Of a stretch of DNA of 64,000 bases, positions 13,324-26,475 are shown piece after piece (position 1 is the first letter of the stretch; the number at the start of each line of letters is the position of its first letter). Under the pieces are notes generated by a model, which was not told the origin of the DNA, ran no database searches, and saw nothing but the letters and a program-made list of their open reading frames with translations. The translations under genes were made by a program, and so were the position numbers. Origin of the DNA: Dermacentor variabilis (taxonomy: Eukaryota; Arthropoda; Arachnida; Ixodida; Ixodidae); NCBI RefSeq assembly GCF_050947875.1, contig NC_134570.1:225975265-226039264 (forward strand), given 5' to 3'.

Positions 13324-16119
13324 CACTGAAAGGTCAACTGCGGGAGAACTGCGTGCCAACATTGATTCTTACAGTGCACCGCAATATGAGACATGAGTAC
13401 TGGTGTACCACAGCGTTTTATAATTTTTTCTCAACCGCAAGTTCAGATCCGACCCCCATGCTGCTTGAGATCCGCATATTTTTTCTCCTCCCACGACTCC
13501 CACGCGAATAACACTGAAAGGGCAACTGCGGAAGAACTGCGTGCCAACATTGATCTTACAGTGCACCGCTATATGACACATTAGTACTGGTCTACCGCTG
13601 CGTTTTATAATTTTTTCTCAACCGCATGTTCTGATCCGACGCCCAGGCTGCTTGAGATCCGCATATTTTTTTTTCATTCCACGACTCGCCGGCGAATAAC
13701 ACTGAAAGGGCAACTGTGGAAGAACTGCGTACCAACATTGATTCTTTCAGTGCAACGCAATATGAGACATGTGTACTGGTGTACCACTGCGTTCTATAAT
13801 TTTTTCTCAACCGCATGTTGAGATCCGACCCCCACGCTGCCTTAGATCCGATATATTTTTTTCCTTCCATGACTCACCGGCGAATAACACTGAAAGGGTA
13901 ACTGCGGAAGAATTGCGTGCCAACATTGATTCTGACAGTGCACCGCCATATGAGACATAAGTACTGGTGTACCACTGGGTTTTATTGTATTTTCTCAACC
14001 GACTGTTCAGATCCAACCCCCATGCTGCTTGAGATCCGCATATTTTTTCCTTCCGCGACTCACCGGCGAATAGCGCTGAAAAGGAACTGCGGAAGAACTG
14101 CTTGCCAACATTCATTCTGACCGTGAAGCACAATATGAGACATAAGTACTGGTGTACCACTGCGTTTTATACCTTTTTCTAAACCGCATGTTGAGATGCG
14201 AACCCCATGCTCCTAGAGATCCGCATTTATTCCTTCCACGACTCGCTGGAGAATAACACAGAAAGGGCAACTGCGGAAGAACTGTGTGCCAACATTGATT
14301 CTTACAGTGCACCGCAATATGAGACATGAGTACTGGTGTACCACTGCGCTTTATAATTTTTGTCTGAACCGCAAAGTCAGTTCCGACCCCCATGCTGCTT
14401 GAGATCCACATATTTTTTCCTTCAAAGACTCGCTGGCGAATAACACTGAAAGGTCAACTGCGGGAGAACTGCGTGCCAACATTGATTCTTACAGTGCACC
14501 GCAATATGACACATTAGTACTGGTCTACCGCTGCGTTTTATAATTTTTTCTCAACCGCATGTTCTGATCCGACGCCCAGGCTGCTTGAGATCCGCATATT
14601 TTTTTTCATTCCACGACTCGCCGGCGAATAAAACTGAAAGGGCAACTGTGGAAGAACTGCGTACCAACATTGATTCTTTTAGTGCACCGCAATATGAGAC
14701 ATGTGTACTGGTGTACCACTGCGTTCTATAATTTTTTGTCAACCGCATGTTGAGATCCGACCCCACGCTGCCTTAGATCCGATATATTTTTTTCCTTCCA
14801 TGACTCACCGGCGACTAACACTGAAAGGGCAACTGCGGAAGAATTGCGTGCCAACATTGATTCTGACAGTGCACCGCCATATGAGACATAAGTACTGGTG
14901 TACCACTGGGTTTTATCGTATTTTCTCAACCGAATGTTCAGATCCAACCCCCATGCTGCTTGCGATCCGCATATTTTTTCCTTCCGCGGCTCACCGACGA
15001 ATAGCGCTGAAAAGGAACTGCAGAAGAACTGCTTGCCAACGTTCATTCTGACCGTGAACCACAATATGAGACATAAGTACTGGTGTGCCACTGCGTTTTA
15101 TACCTTTTTCTAAACCGCATGTTGAGATGCGACCCCCATGCTCCTTGAGATCCGCATTTATTCCTTCCACGACTCGCTGGAGAATAACACAGAAAGGGCA
15201 ACTGCGGAAGAACTGTGTGCCAACATTGATTCTTACAGTGCACCGCAATATGAGACATGAGTACTGGTGTACCACTGCGCTTTATAATTTTTGTCTGAAC
15301 CGCAAAGTTAGTTCCGACCCCCATGCTGCTTGAGATCCACATATTTTTTTCCTTCAAAGACTCGCTGGCGAATAACACTGAAAGGTCAACTGCGGGAGAA
15401 CTGCGTGCCAACATTAATTCTTCAGTGCACCGCAATATGAGACATGTGTACTGGTGTACCACTGCGTTCTATAATTTTTTCTCAACCGCATGTTGAGATC
15501 CGACCCCCACGCTGCCTTAGATCCGATATATTTTTTTCCTTCCATGACTCACCGGCGAATAACAGTGAAAGGGCAACTGCAGAAGAATTGCGTGCCAACA
15601 TTGATTCTGACAGTGCACCGCCATATGAGACATAAGTACTGGTGTACCACTGGGTTTTATCGTATTTTCTCAACCGAATGTTCAGATCCAACCCCCATGC
15701 TGCTTGCGATCCGCATATTTTTTCCTTCCGCGACTCACCGACGAATAGCGCTGAAAAGGAACTGCAGAAGAACTGCTTGCCAACGTTCATTCTGACCGTG
15801 AACCACAATATGAGACATAAGTACTGGTGTGCCACTGCGTTTTATACCTTTTTCTAAACCGCATGTTGAGATGTGACCCCCATGCTCCTTGAGATCCGCA
15901 TTTATTCCTTCCACGACTCGCTGGAGAATAACACAGAAAGGGCAACTGCGGAAGAACTGTGTGCCAACATTGATTCTTACTGTGCACCGCAATATGAGAC
16001 ATGAGTACTGGTGTACCACTGCGCTTTATAATTTTTGTCTGAACCGCAAAGTCAGTTCCGACCCCCATGCTGCTTGAGATCCACATATTTTTTTCCTTCA
16101 AAGACTCGCTGGCGAATAC
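13324..16119. repeat. 15-monomer satellite duplication, copy 1 (2,796 bp)
   Basis: Every position I compared from about 13,324 to about 16,303 is repeated exactly 2,796 bp downstream. Rare private variants are included: the GCTATATGACAC monomer (13,568/16,364), AAGTTAGTTCC (15,304/18,100) and a 2-bp-shorter ATTAATTCTTCAGTG monomer (15,414/18,210). 2,796 bp is about 15 monomers. The left edge is set by a mismatch (A at 13,323 against C at 16,119). Confidence 0.92.
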
Positions 16120-18915
16120 CACTGAAAGGTCAACTGCGGGAGAACTGCGTGCCAACATTGATTCTTACAGTGCACCGCAATATGAGACATGAGTACTGGT
16201 GTACCACAGCGTTTTATAATTTTTTCTCAACCGCAAGTTCAGATCCGACCCCCATGCTGCTTGAGATCCGCATATTTTTTCTCCTCCCACGACTCCCACG
16301 CGAATAACACTGAAAGGGCAACTGCGGAAGAACTGCGTGCCAACATTGATCTTACAGTGCACCGCTATATGACACATTAGTACTGGTCTACCGCTGCGTT
16401 TTATAATTTTTTCTCAACCGCATGTTCTGATCCGACGCCCAGGCTGCTTGAGATCCGCATATTTTTTTTTCATTCCACGACTCGCCGGCGAATAACACTG
16501 AAAGGGCAACTGTGGAAGAACTGCGTACCAACATTGATTCTTTCAGTGCAACGCAATATGAGACATGTGTACTGGTGTACCACTGCGTTCTATAATTTTT
16601 TCTCAACCGCATGTTGAGATCCGACCCCCACGCTGCCTTAGATCCGATATATTTTTTTCCTTCCATGACTCACCGGCGAATAACACTGAAAGGGTAACTG
16701 CGGAAGAATTGCGTGCCAACATTGATTCTGACAGTGCACCGCCATATGAGACATAAGTACTGGTGTACCACTGGGTTTTATTGTATTTTCTCAACCGACT
16801 GTTCAGATCCAACCCCCATGCTGCTTGAGATCCGCATATTTTTTCCTTCCGCGACTCACCGGCGAATAGCGCTGAAAAGGAACTGCGGAAGAACTGCTTG
16901 CCAACATTCATTCTGACCGTGAAGCACAATATGAGACATAAGTACTGGTGTACCACTGCGTTTTATACCTTTTTCTAAACCGCATGTTGAGATGCGAACC
17001 CCATGCTCCTAGAGATCCGCATTTATTCCTTCCACGACTCGCTGGAGAATAACACAGAAAGGGCAACTGCGGAAGAACTGTGTGCCAACATTGATTCTTA
17101 CAGTGCACCGCAATATGAGACATGAGTACTGGTGTACCACTGCGCTTTATAATTTTTGTCTGAACCGCAAAGTCAGTTCCGACCCCCATGCTGCTTGAGA
17201 TCCACATATTTTTTCCTTCAAAGACTCGCTGGCGAATAACACTGAAAGGTCAACTGCGGGAGAACTGCGTGCCAACATTGATTCTTACAGTGCACCGCAA
17301 TATGACACATTAGTACTGGTCTACCGCTGCGTTTTATAATTTTTTCTCAACCGCATGTTCTGATCCGACGCCCAGGCTGCTTGAGATCCGCATATTTTTT
17401 TTCATTCCACGACTCGCCGGCGAATAAAACTGAAAGGGCAACTGTGGAAGAACTGCGTACCAACATTGATTCTTTTAGTGCACCGCAATATGAGACATGT
17501 GTACTGGTGTACCACTGCGTTCTATAATTTTTTGTCAACCGCATGTTGAGATCCGACCCCACGCTGCCTTAGATCCGATATATTTTTTTCCTTCCATGAC
17601 TCACCGGCGACTAACACTGAAAGGGCAACTGCGGAAGAATTGCGTGCCAACATTGATTCTGACAGTGCACCGCCATATGAGACATAAGTACTGGTGTACC
17701 ACTGGGTTTTATCGTATTTTCTCAACCGAATGTTCAGATCCAACCCCCATGCTGCTTGCGATCCGCATATTTTTTCCTTCCGCGGCTCACCGACGAATAG
17801 CGCTGAAAAGGAACTGCAGAAGAACTGCTTGCCAACGTTCATTCTGACCGTGAACCACAATATGAGACATAAGTACTGGTGTGCCACTGCGTTTTATACC
17901 TTTTTCTAAACCGCATGTTGAGATGCGACCCCCATGCTCCTTGAGATCCGCATTTATTCCTTCCACGACTCGCTGGAGAATAACACAGAAAGGGCAACTG
18001 CGGAAGAACTGTGTGCCAACATTGATTCTTACAGTGCACCGCAATATGAGACATGAGTACTGGTGTACCACTGCGCTTTATAATTTTTGTCTGAACCGCA
18101 AAGTTAGTTCCGACCCCCATGCTGCTTGAGATCCACATATTTTTTTCCTTCAAAGACTCGCTGGCGAATAACACTGAAAGGTCAACTGCGGGAGAACTGC
18201 GTGCCAACATTAATTCTTCAGTGCACCGCAATATGAGACATGTGTACTGGTGTACCACTGCGTTCTATAATTTTTTCTCAACCGCATGTTGAGATCCGAC
18301 CCCCACGCTGCCTTAGATCCGATATATTTTTTTCCTTCCATGACTCACCGGCGAATAACAGTGAAAGGGCAACTGCAGAAGAATTGCGTGCCAACATTGA
18401 TTCTGACAGTGCACCGCCATATGAGACATAAGTACTGGTGTACCACTGGGTTTTATCGTATTTTCTCAACCGAATGTTCAGATCCAACCCCCATGCTGCT
18501 TGCGATCCGCATATTTTTTCCTTCCGCGACTCACCGACGAATAGCGCTGAAAAGGAACTGCAGAAGAACTGCTTGCCAACGTTCATTCTGACCGTGAACC
18601 ACAATATGAGACATAAGTACTGGTGTGCCACTGCGTTTTATACCTTTTTCTAAACCGCATGTTGAGATGTGACCCCCATGCTCCTTGAGATCCGCATTTA
18701 TTCCTTCCACGACTCGCTGGAGAATAACACAGAAAGGGCAACTGCGGAAGAACTGTGTGCCAACATTGATTCTTACTGTGCACCGCAATATGAGACATGA
18801 GTACTGGTGTACCACTGCGCTTTATAATTTTTGTCTGAACCGCAAAGTCAGTTCCGACCCCCATGCTGCTTGAGATCCACATATTTTTTTCCTTCAAAGA
18901 CTCGCTGGCGAATAC
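16120..18915. repeat. 15-monomer satellite duplication, copy 2 (2,796 bp)
   Basis: Second copy of the block at 13,324-16,119. Similarity runs on into the next monomer (to about 19,099) until a mismatch, AATAGCACTG against AATAACACTG. This is the overlap expected from unequal crossing-over between out-of-register monomers. The near-identity implies a recent event, or an assembly duplication, which cannot be excluded from the sequence alone. Confidence 0.92.
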
Positions 18916-20039
18916 CACTGAAAGGTCAACTGCGGGAGAACTGCGTGCCAACATTGATTCTTACAGTGCACCGCAATATGAGACATGAGTACTGGTGTAC
19001 CACAGCGTTTTATAATTTTTTCTCAACCGCAAGTTCAGATCCGACCCCCATGCTGCTTGAGATCCGCATATTTTTTCTCCTCCCACGACTCCCACGCGAA
19101 TAGCACTGAAAGGGCAACTGCGGAAGAACTGCGTGCCAACATTGATCTTACAGTGCACCGCAATATGACACATTAGTACTGGTCTACCGCTGCGTTTTAT
19201 AATTTTTTCTCAACCGCATGTTCTGATCCGACGCCCAGGCTGCTTGAGATCCGCATATTTTTTTTTTCATTCCACGACTCGCCGGCGAATAACACTGGAA
19301 GGGCAACTGTGGAAGAACTGCGTACCAACATTGATTCTTTCAGTGCAACGCAATATGAGACATGTGTACTGGTGTACCACTGCGTTCTATAATTTTTTCT
19401 CAACCGCATGTTGAGACCGACCCCGACGCTGCCTTAGATCCGATATATTTTTTTCCTTCCATGACTCACCGGCGAATAACACTGAAAGGGTAACTGCGGA
19501 AGAATTGCGTGCCAACATTGATTCTGACAGTGCACCGCCATATGAGACATAAGTACTGGTGTACCGCTGGGTTTTATCGTATTTTCTCAACCGACTGTTC
19601 AGATCCAACCCCCATGCTGCTTGAGATCCGCTTATTTTTTCCTTCCGCGACTCACCGGCGAATAGTGCTGAAAAGGAACTGCGGAAGAACTGCTTGCCAA
19701 CATTCATTCTGACCGTGAACCACAATATGAGACATAAGTACTGGTGTACCACTGCGTTTTATACCTTTTTCTAAACCGCATGTTGAGATGCGACCCCCAT
19801 GCTCCTAGAGATCCGCATTTATTCCTTCCACGACTCGCTGGAGAATAACACAGAAAGGGCAACTGCGGAAGAACTGTGTGCCAACATTGATTCTTACAGT
19901 GCACGGCAATATGAGACATGAGTACTGGTGTACCACTGCGCTTTATAATTTTTGTCTGAACCGCAAAGTCAGTTCCGACCCCCTTGCTGCTTGAGATCCA
20001 CATATTTTTTTCCTTCAGAGACTCGCTGGCGAATAACAC

Positions 20040-20995
20040 TGAAATGCCAACTGCGGAAGAACTGTGTGCCAACATTGATTCTTACAGTGCACCGGAATAT
20101 GAGACATGAGTACTGGTGTACCACTGCGTTTTATAAATTTTTCTCAACCGCAAGGTCAGATCCGACCCCCATGCTGCTTGAGATCCACATATTTTTTTTT
20201 CCTTCAACCATTCGCTGGCGAATAACACTGAAAGGGCAACTGCGGAAGAACTGCGTGGCAACATTGATTCTTACAGTGCACCGCAATATGAGACATGAGT
20301 ACTGGTGTACCACTGCGTTCTATTATTTTTTCTCAACCGCATATGCAGATCCGACCTCCATGCTGCTTGAGATCCGCATATAATCTTTTTGCTTCCACGA
20401 CTCGCTGGCGAATAACATTGAAAGGGCAACTGCGGAAGAACTGCGTGCCAACATTGCTTCTTACAGTGCACCGCAATATGAGACATGAGTACTAGGGTAC
20501 CACTGCGTTCTATAGTTATTTTTCAACTGCATGTTGAGCTCCGAGCCCCATGCTGCTTGAGATCTGCATATCTTTTTTTCCTTCCACGACTCGCCGGCGA
20601 ATAACACTGAAATGCCAACTGCGGGCGAACTGTGTGCCAACATTGATTCTTACAGTGCACCGCAATATGACACATTAGTACTGGTCTACCGCTGCGTTTT
20701 ATAATTTTTTCTCAACCGCATGTTCTGATCCGACGCCCAGGCTGCTTGTGATCCGCATATTTTTTTTTCATTCCACGACTCGCCGGCGAATAACACTGAA
20801 ACGGCAACTGTGGAAGAACTGCGTACCAACATTGATTCTTTCAGTGCACCGCAATATGAGACATGTGTACTGGTGTACCACTGCGTTCTATAATTTTTTC
20901 TCAACCGCATGTTGAGATCCGACCCCCATGCTGCTTGAGATCGCCATATTTTTTTCCTTTCACGGCTTGCCGGCGTATAACTCTGAAAGGGCAAC
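20040..20995. repeat. Satellite block shared with 34,325-35,280
   Basis: Colinear landmarks at 20,295/34,580, 20,461/34,746, 20,686/34,971 and 20,863/35,148 give a constant offset of 14,285 bp. Subtracting the 7,361-bp insertion at 24,172 leaves 6,924 bp, about 37 monomers. The two arrays were therefore one continuous array before the insertion. Confidence 0.8.
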
Positions 20996-23900
20996 TGCGG
21001 AAGAACTGCGTGCCAACATTGATTCTTAAAGTGGACCGCAATATGAGACATCAGTACTGGTGTGCCAGTGCGTTTTATAAGATTTTCTCATCGGCATGTT
21101 GAGATGCGACCCCCATGCTGCTTGAGATCCGCATATTTTTTCCTTCCACGACTCGCCGGCGAATAAAACTGAAAGGGCAACTGCGGAGGAACTGCGTGCC
21201 AACATTGATTCTTACAGTGCACCGCAATATGAGACTCGAGTACTGGTGTACCACTGCGTTTTATAATTTTTCCTCAACCGCAAGTTCAGATCGGACCCCC
21301 ATGCTGCTTTAGTTCCGCATATTTTTTTTCCTTCCACGACTCGCTATCGAATAACATTGAAAGGGCAACTGCGGAAGAACTGCGTACCAACCTTCATTCT
21401 TACAGTTCACCGCAATATGAGACATGAGTACTGGTGTACAACGGCGTTTTATAATTTTTTCTCAACCGCATGTTCAGATCCGACCCCCATGCTGATTGAG
21501 ATGCACATATTTTTTTCATTTCACGACTTGCCGGCGTATAACTCTGAAAGGGCAACTGCGGGAGAACTGCGTGCAAACATTGATTCTTACAGTGCACCGC
21601 AATATGAGACATGAGTACTGGTGTACCACTGCGTTTTATAATTTTTTCTCAACCGCAAGTTCAGATCCGACCCCCATGCTGCTTGAGATCCGCATATTTT
21701 TTCTCCTCCCACGACTCCCACGCGAATAACACTGAAAGGGCAACTGCGGAAGAACTGCGTGCCAGCATTGATTCTTACAGTGCACCGCAATATGAGACCT
21801 GAGTAATGGTGTACCACGGCGTTTTATAATTGTTTTCTCATCCGCAGGTTGAGATGCGACCCCCATGCTGCTTGAGATCCGCATATTTTTTCCTTCCACG
21901 ACTCCCACGCGAATAACACTGAAAGGGCAACAGCGGAAGAACTGCGTGCCAACAATGATCTTACAGTGCACCGCAATATGACACATGAGTGCTGATTTAC
22001 CAGGGCCTTTTAAATTTTTTCTCAACCGCATGTTCAGATCTGACCCCTATGTTGCTTGAGATCCGAAATTTTTTTCCTTCCACCACTCGCCGGCGAATAA
22101 CACTGAAAGGGCAACTGCGGAAGAACTGCTAGCAAACATTGATTCTTACAGTGCAGGGCAATATAAGACATGAGTAATGGTGTACCACGATGTTTTATAA
22201 TTTTTTCTCATCCGCATGTTGAGATGGGCACCCATGCTGCTTGAGATACGCATGTTTTTTTTCCTTCCACGACTCGCCGTCGAATAACGCTGAAATGCCA
22301 ACTGCGGAATAACTGCGTTCCAACCTTCATTCTTACAGTTCACCGCAATATGAGACACGAGTACTGATGTACCACGATGTTTTATGTATTTTTCTCAACC
22401 GGTTGTTCAGATCCGACCCCATGCCGCTTGAGATCCGCAAATCTTGTTTTCCTTCCACGACTAGCCGGCGAATAACACTGAAAGGGCAACTGCGGAAGAA
22501 CTGCGTGCCAGCATTGATTCTTACAGTGCACCGCAATATGAGACATGAGTAATGTTGTACTACGGTGTTTTATAATTTTTTCTCATCCGCATGTTGAGAT
22601 GCGACCCCCATGCTGCTTGAGATCCGCATATTTTTTTCCTTCCACGACTCGCCGTCGAATAAAGCTGAAACGCCAACTGCGGAAGAACTGCGTGCCAACT
22701 TTGATTCTTAAATTTCACCGCAATATGAGACACGAGTATTGGTGTACAACGGCGTTCTATAATTTTTCTCAACCGCATGTTCAGATCCGGCCCCCATGCT
22801 GCTTGAGATCCGCATTTATTCCTTCCACGACTCGCAGGAGAATAACACTGAAATGGCAACTGTGGAAGAATTGCGTGCCAACATTGATTCTTACAGTGCA
22901 CCGTAATATGACACATGAGTACAGGTGTGCCACTGCGTTCTATAATTTCTTTTCAACCGCATATTCTGATCCGACCCCCATGCTGCTTGAGATCTGCATA
23001 TTTTTTTCCTTCCACGACTCGCTGGCGAATAACACTGAAAGGCCAACTGCGGAAGAACTGCGTGCCAACATAGATTGTTACAGTGCACCGCAATATGAGA
23101 CATGAGTACTGGTGTACCACTGCGTTCTATTATTTTTTTCTCAACCGCATATTGAGATCCGCCCCCATGCTGCTTGAGATCAGCATATTTCTTTTTGCTT
23201 CCACAACTCGCTGGCGAGTAACACTGAAAGGGCAACTGCGGAAGAACTGCAAGCCAGCATTATTTCCTACAGTGAACCGCAATATGAGACATGAGTACTG
23301 GTGTACCACTGCGTTTTATATTTTTTCTCAACCGCACGCTGAGATCCAACCCCCATGGTACTTGAGATCGCCATATTTTTTTTCCTTCCACGACTCGCTG
23401 TCGAATAACTCTGAAAGGTCAACTGCGGGAGAACTGCGTGCCAACATTGATTCTTACAGTGCACCGCAATATGAGACATGAGTACTGGTGTACACAGCGT
23501 TTTATAATTTTTCTCAACCGCATGTTTTGATCCGACGCCCAGGCTGCTTGAGATCCGCATATTTTTTTTTTCATTCCACGACTCGCCGGCGCATAACACT
23601 GAAAGGGCAACTGCGGAAGAACTGCGTACCAACATTGATTCTTTCAGTGCACCGCAATATGAGACATGTGTACTGGTGTACCACTGCGTTCTATAATTTT
23701 TTCTCAACCGCATGTTGAGATCCGACCCCCACGCTGCCTTAGATCCGATATATTTTTCCTTCCATGACTCACCGGCGAATAACACTGAAAGGGCAACTGC
23801 GGAAGAACTGCTAGCAAACATTGATTCTTACAGTGCAGGGCAATATGAGACATGAGTAATGGTGTACCACGATATTTTATAATTTTTTCTCATCCGCATG

Positions 23901-24168
23901 TTGAGATGGGACCCCATGCTGCTTGAGATACGCATATTTTTTTCCTTCCACGACTCGCCGTCGAATAACGCTGAAATGCCAACTGCGGAAGAACTGCGTT
24001 CCAACCTTCATTCTTACAGTTCACCGCAATATGAGACACGAGTACTGATGTACCACGATGTTTTATGATTTTTTCTCAACCGGTTGTTCAGATCCGGCCC
24101 CCATGCCGCTTGAGATCCGCAAATCTTTTTTTCCTTCCACGACTAGTCGGCGAATAACACTGAATGGG

Positions 24169-24171
24169 TAA
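24169..24171. repeat. Target site duplication TAA, left copy
   Basis: The left satellite flank ends ...GAATGGGTAA directly before the inverted repeat. The same TAA follows the right inverted repeat at 31,533-31,535 and continues as CTGCGGAAGAACTG. The uninterrupted paralogue at 36,779-36,781 has a single TAA in the context GAATGGGTAACTGCGG. Confidence 0.93.
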
Positions 24172-24213
24172 TGCCCCAACCACTGGCACGCGCCGGAAAG
24201 CTTCGGCGCGCGC
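24172..24213 (+). repeat. Left terminal inverted repeat
   Basis: 42 bp, matching the reverse complement of 31,492-31,532 except for one extra G (CCGGAAAG against CCGAAAG). Positions 24,189-24,210 form an internal hairpin of the type CGCGCCG...CGGCGCG around the HindIII-like AAGCTT. Confidence 0.95.
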
Positions 24214-25819
24214 CGAAGGGTCAAATGCATCAAAGCGTCGGTCGGAAACGCGGCGAAGCGGAACGTCGCGCAGCGATTATGTCTACTGCCGATGCTAGAA
24301 GTTTGCCGACGCGCGGCGAAGCTGCGCCGGCGTGCACCAATGAGAGGCTGCGACGAGTCGCACGCGTCAACCAATCGAAGGCTGCGCAGCCTCCGGCTGC
24401 TATGCCTGTAATGGCCGCCCAAGCGGAGGCTCCGGCACCAACGATCGTCCGAGTTTTTTGGACGCACGACGCGCGCGACAGTGTTCCTGAAAGACAGTGT
24501 TGTAATAGTAGGCCGACAACGACACTTCCGACCGACCGACGACCGCGGGTTGTGGCAGTGCGACGTGGATCCGAAGCGACTTCGAACGACGCCGACTAAT
24601 CCAACCTGCCCACTGGGTTCCGCCGGGCTCAGTGCGATCGTCTGCTAAAACAGCCAACCGAATCACCATTACCGCAACGTCTGTGCTTGTTGTGTATGTA
24701 TTTTGTTGTGCCCAAAACGAATGGAAACATGTTTACGAGTTCCGAAGCCTGGATAATCAGCACTCGCCTATCGCCGATGTTGTTTACGTTACGCGTAGGC
24801 CTAGCGGGTCCATCTAGTTCGTAACTGGCGAGTGAACGAGGCCAGCTAAGAAACTCTGTCGAAGGAAGTGAATTTTCAGGTCCGTTTGGTGCTGCAGTGA
24901 TTTAAAATATGGCACTCCTGACTTCGTGTGATGTGTGATGTGGTGAATGAACCGTGTGGAAGTTGGGTTGGTCAACCGCGGCGTGTTTCGTGTGGTGTCG
25001 GTTGACTCATGTGTCACGGCCAAGCTCTGCGCTGTTTCCAGTGGTAAAGATAACTTGTGAAAGCGAAATACACTAGTAGCCGAACTATTGGAAGTACTTA
25101 CATAATCAGCCGTGCCGCCTGTTTCAGCTGACACTGCGCTCTTCTATTCGGCATGTGAATCCAGTTCAGTACAAGTTCACTGTACTCATTCACTCACTTC
25201 TTTCAAGTGCGTCCGTCTTTTGGGCTAGTTGGGCATAAATCGCTCGTGTAGCAATCAAGAACACTGACGCACTGAAGCATACGTGACAACGCAGTCATGT
25301 TTGAGTCAGTGTGTCGTTATAGTTGAGCACTGCAAAAAGAAATTATCTGTTTGCAACGTGTGCCCTGTGTGCAGTGCATAGCAGGACCTGCATCATGCAA
25401 GACCTATGCGTGTAGCAGCGTATACCACGATTGCTTCGATGCCCGCTTCAGAAGCAGCAAGTACCGAGTCAATGAAACTGTAATTGATTTTTTATCTCAC
25501 TTTTTGCTTATGGAAAGTGTAGATGGTGTGAGTGCATTGTGGGGAAGGTGAAAAGGTGTCATCAGTGTTTTGTGCAGTCAGTATGCTTAAACTGCTGGAA
25601 TCCCTTCAGCTTCTACTAAAATGTTTCTTGCTGCGATACTATAAATTGTAGTCAAGACAAAGATCTACTCAAAACCAAGTTACTAATGCATCTGCGCAGA
25701 ATGTGTTTGATTAACAAGTTAACGCTTCCACAACAACACTATGCCGATGCACAGCATATGTGCTTACAATAAATACATTCCGTAAAGGTGAACTACTGGG
25801 ATCAAACTTTGTAGTAGCA
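24214..25819. other. Left subterminal region of the TIR element, no gene recognised
   Basis: The first 400 bp (to about 24,600) is GC- and CpG-rich with many CGAC and GCGCGC runs. It holds a 142-codon open frame that begins inside the inverted repeat and has no recognisable domain, so I do not call it a gene. From 24,600 to 25,820 the composition becomes balanced to AT-rich. Short ORFs here (25,351-25,551 on the + strand, 24,814-25,134 on the - strand) match nothing I know. A GTAAGTACT splice-donor-like string lies on the - strand near 25,095-25,103, but one such match is expected by chance. Confidence 0.5.
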
Positions 25820-26475
25820 CCGTAAAAAGTGCTGCCATGCGTATCAGCCACAACGAAACTGCTGCACGTCCAACCTTCTTCCTTGGAGGCACTTCTATAA
25901 AGACTGTTCGGGCCCTTCCCATTCTGGGTGTAGCATTTAGCTGTTCTCTCAACTTTTCCGCATACGTCACCAGCACTGTATGTAAGCACCAGCCCTTTCT
26001 TGGGTTTGTGTCCCGTGTCTCCCTTCCCTGATGACCTAAGGTTTTCCGAGCACTCTACACTTCTATCACTCTGTCACGACTTGAGTACTGCTCATCAGTA
26101 TAGTTCCCATACCAAACTCGCGATGCTAACAAACTTAAGCTTGTTCAGCGCCGGACAATACGCGCCCTTTACTCTCATCTTTTCGGTTGTCACAAGCTCA
26201 TGCCAGCCTTCGAGGATTGCCTCAAACCCCTCAAGTAGCACACCCTGCAATACCAACGCAACATTGCACTAATCTATACTGCAGGGTGCTTGACGACTCT
26301 CTGGACAGCACTAATCTTTCTTCAGTTCGTCTGAACAAGTGGTCAGCACAGCCTGAGCCCTCATCACGCCTCTATGGCCCGACACCACAACTCCATGATT
26401 GTATCTCGCATGCAAAGCTTTCTCTCCACCCCCCTGGCGATTTGGATTCTCCTTCCTTGGAACCAGACTGAATTA
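25820..26475 (+). pseudogene. CR1/L2-like non-LTR reverse transcriptase, C-terminal fragment (decayed)
   Basis: Three-frame reading recovers the ordered hallmarks of the region after the catalytic palm in CR1/L2-type reverse transcriptases. These are KSAAMRISHN (about 25,824), LGVAFSCSLNFSAYV (about 25,925), FLGFVSRVS (about 26,000), RLEYCSSV followed by a stop where W is expected (about 26,075), KLKLVQRRTIRALYSH (about 26,125) and VLDDSLDSTNLSSVRLN (about 26,290). The pieces lie in different frames and are broken by stops, so this is a dead fragment. The endonuclease and palm are absent. Such proteins nick DNA and prime reverse transcription of their own RNA. The clade assignment is from motif style only; a Jockey-group member is possible. 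Confidence 0.78.

Larger units (their letters stand above)
1..24168. repeat. Satellite array A, ~187-bp monomer, head-to-tail
   Basis: Landmark motifs such as GAACTGCGTGCCAACATTGA, CACCGCAATATGAGACATGA and TATAATTTTTTCTCAACCGC recur every 184-188 bp. For example, the ATGCTGCTT landmark falls at 922, 1108, 1295, 1479 and 1666. This gives about 129 monomers, all in the same orientation, and the window opens inside a monomer. Each monomer has two T-tracts roughly 130 and 55 bp apart, one of them next to a TTTTATAAT motif. Monomers fall into recognisable variant classes, for example those with GTCAGTTCCGACCCCC, with CTCCCACGACTCCCACGCG or with TCAACCGAATGTTCAGATCC, and the order of classes defines higher-order repeats. 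Many short ORFs run through both strands because the period is close to 186 (3 x 62). The same peptides recur in several frames and are broken by indels, so I see no coding signal. I do not recognise the family by name. A heterochromatic, possibly centromeric or subtelomeric, location is inference only. Confidence 0.97.

Noticed and set aside
1..24168. Hundreds of 60-200-codon ORFs in both strands of the satellite, looking like a Cys/Arg-rich protein family
   Set aside because: The monomer is close to 186 bp, so frames stay open across copies by chance. The same peptides appear in different frames and both strands, indels are not multiples of three, and starts lie at arbitrary places.
1..24168. 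CRISPR-like array (regular repeats)
   Set aside because: There are no spacers: the whole 187-bp unit repeats, monomers vary along their full length, and the surrounding elements are eukaryotic.
24171..24599. 142-codon GC-rich ORF starting at the left TIR
   Set aside because: The ATG is formed partly by the target duplication, the composition is arginine/alanine/proline-rich as expected for any CpG-rich DNA, and no domain is recognisable.
25090..25140. Possible exon with a splice donor on the - strand
   Set aside because: A single GTAAGTACT match with no acceptor, no conserved coding sequence and no partner exon; expected by chance.
25711..25989. 92-codon ORF on the - strand
   Set aside because: It is antisense to the RT fragment, whose + strand reading shows ordered conserved motifs.
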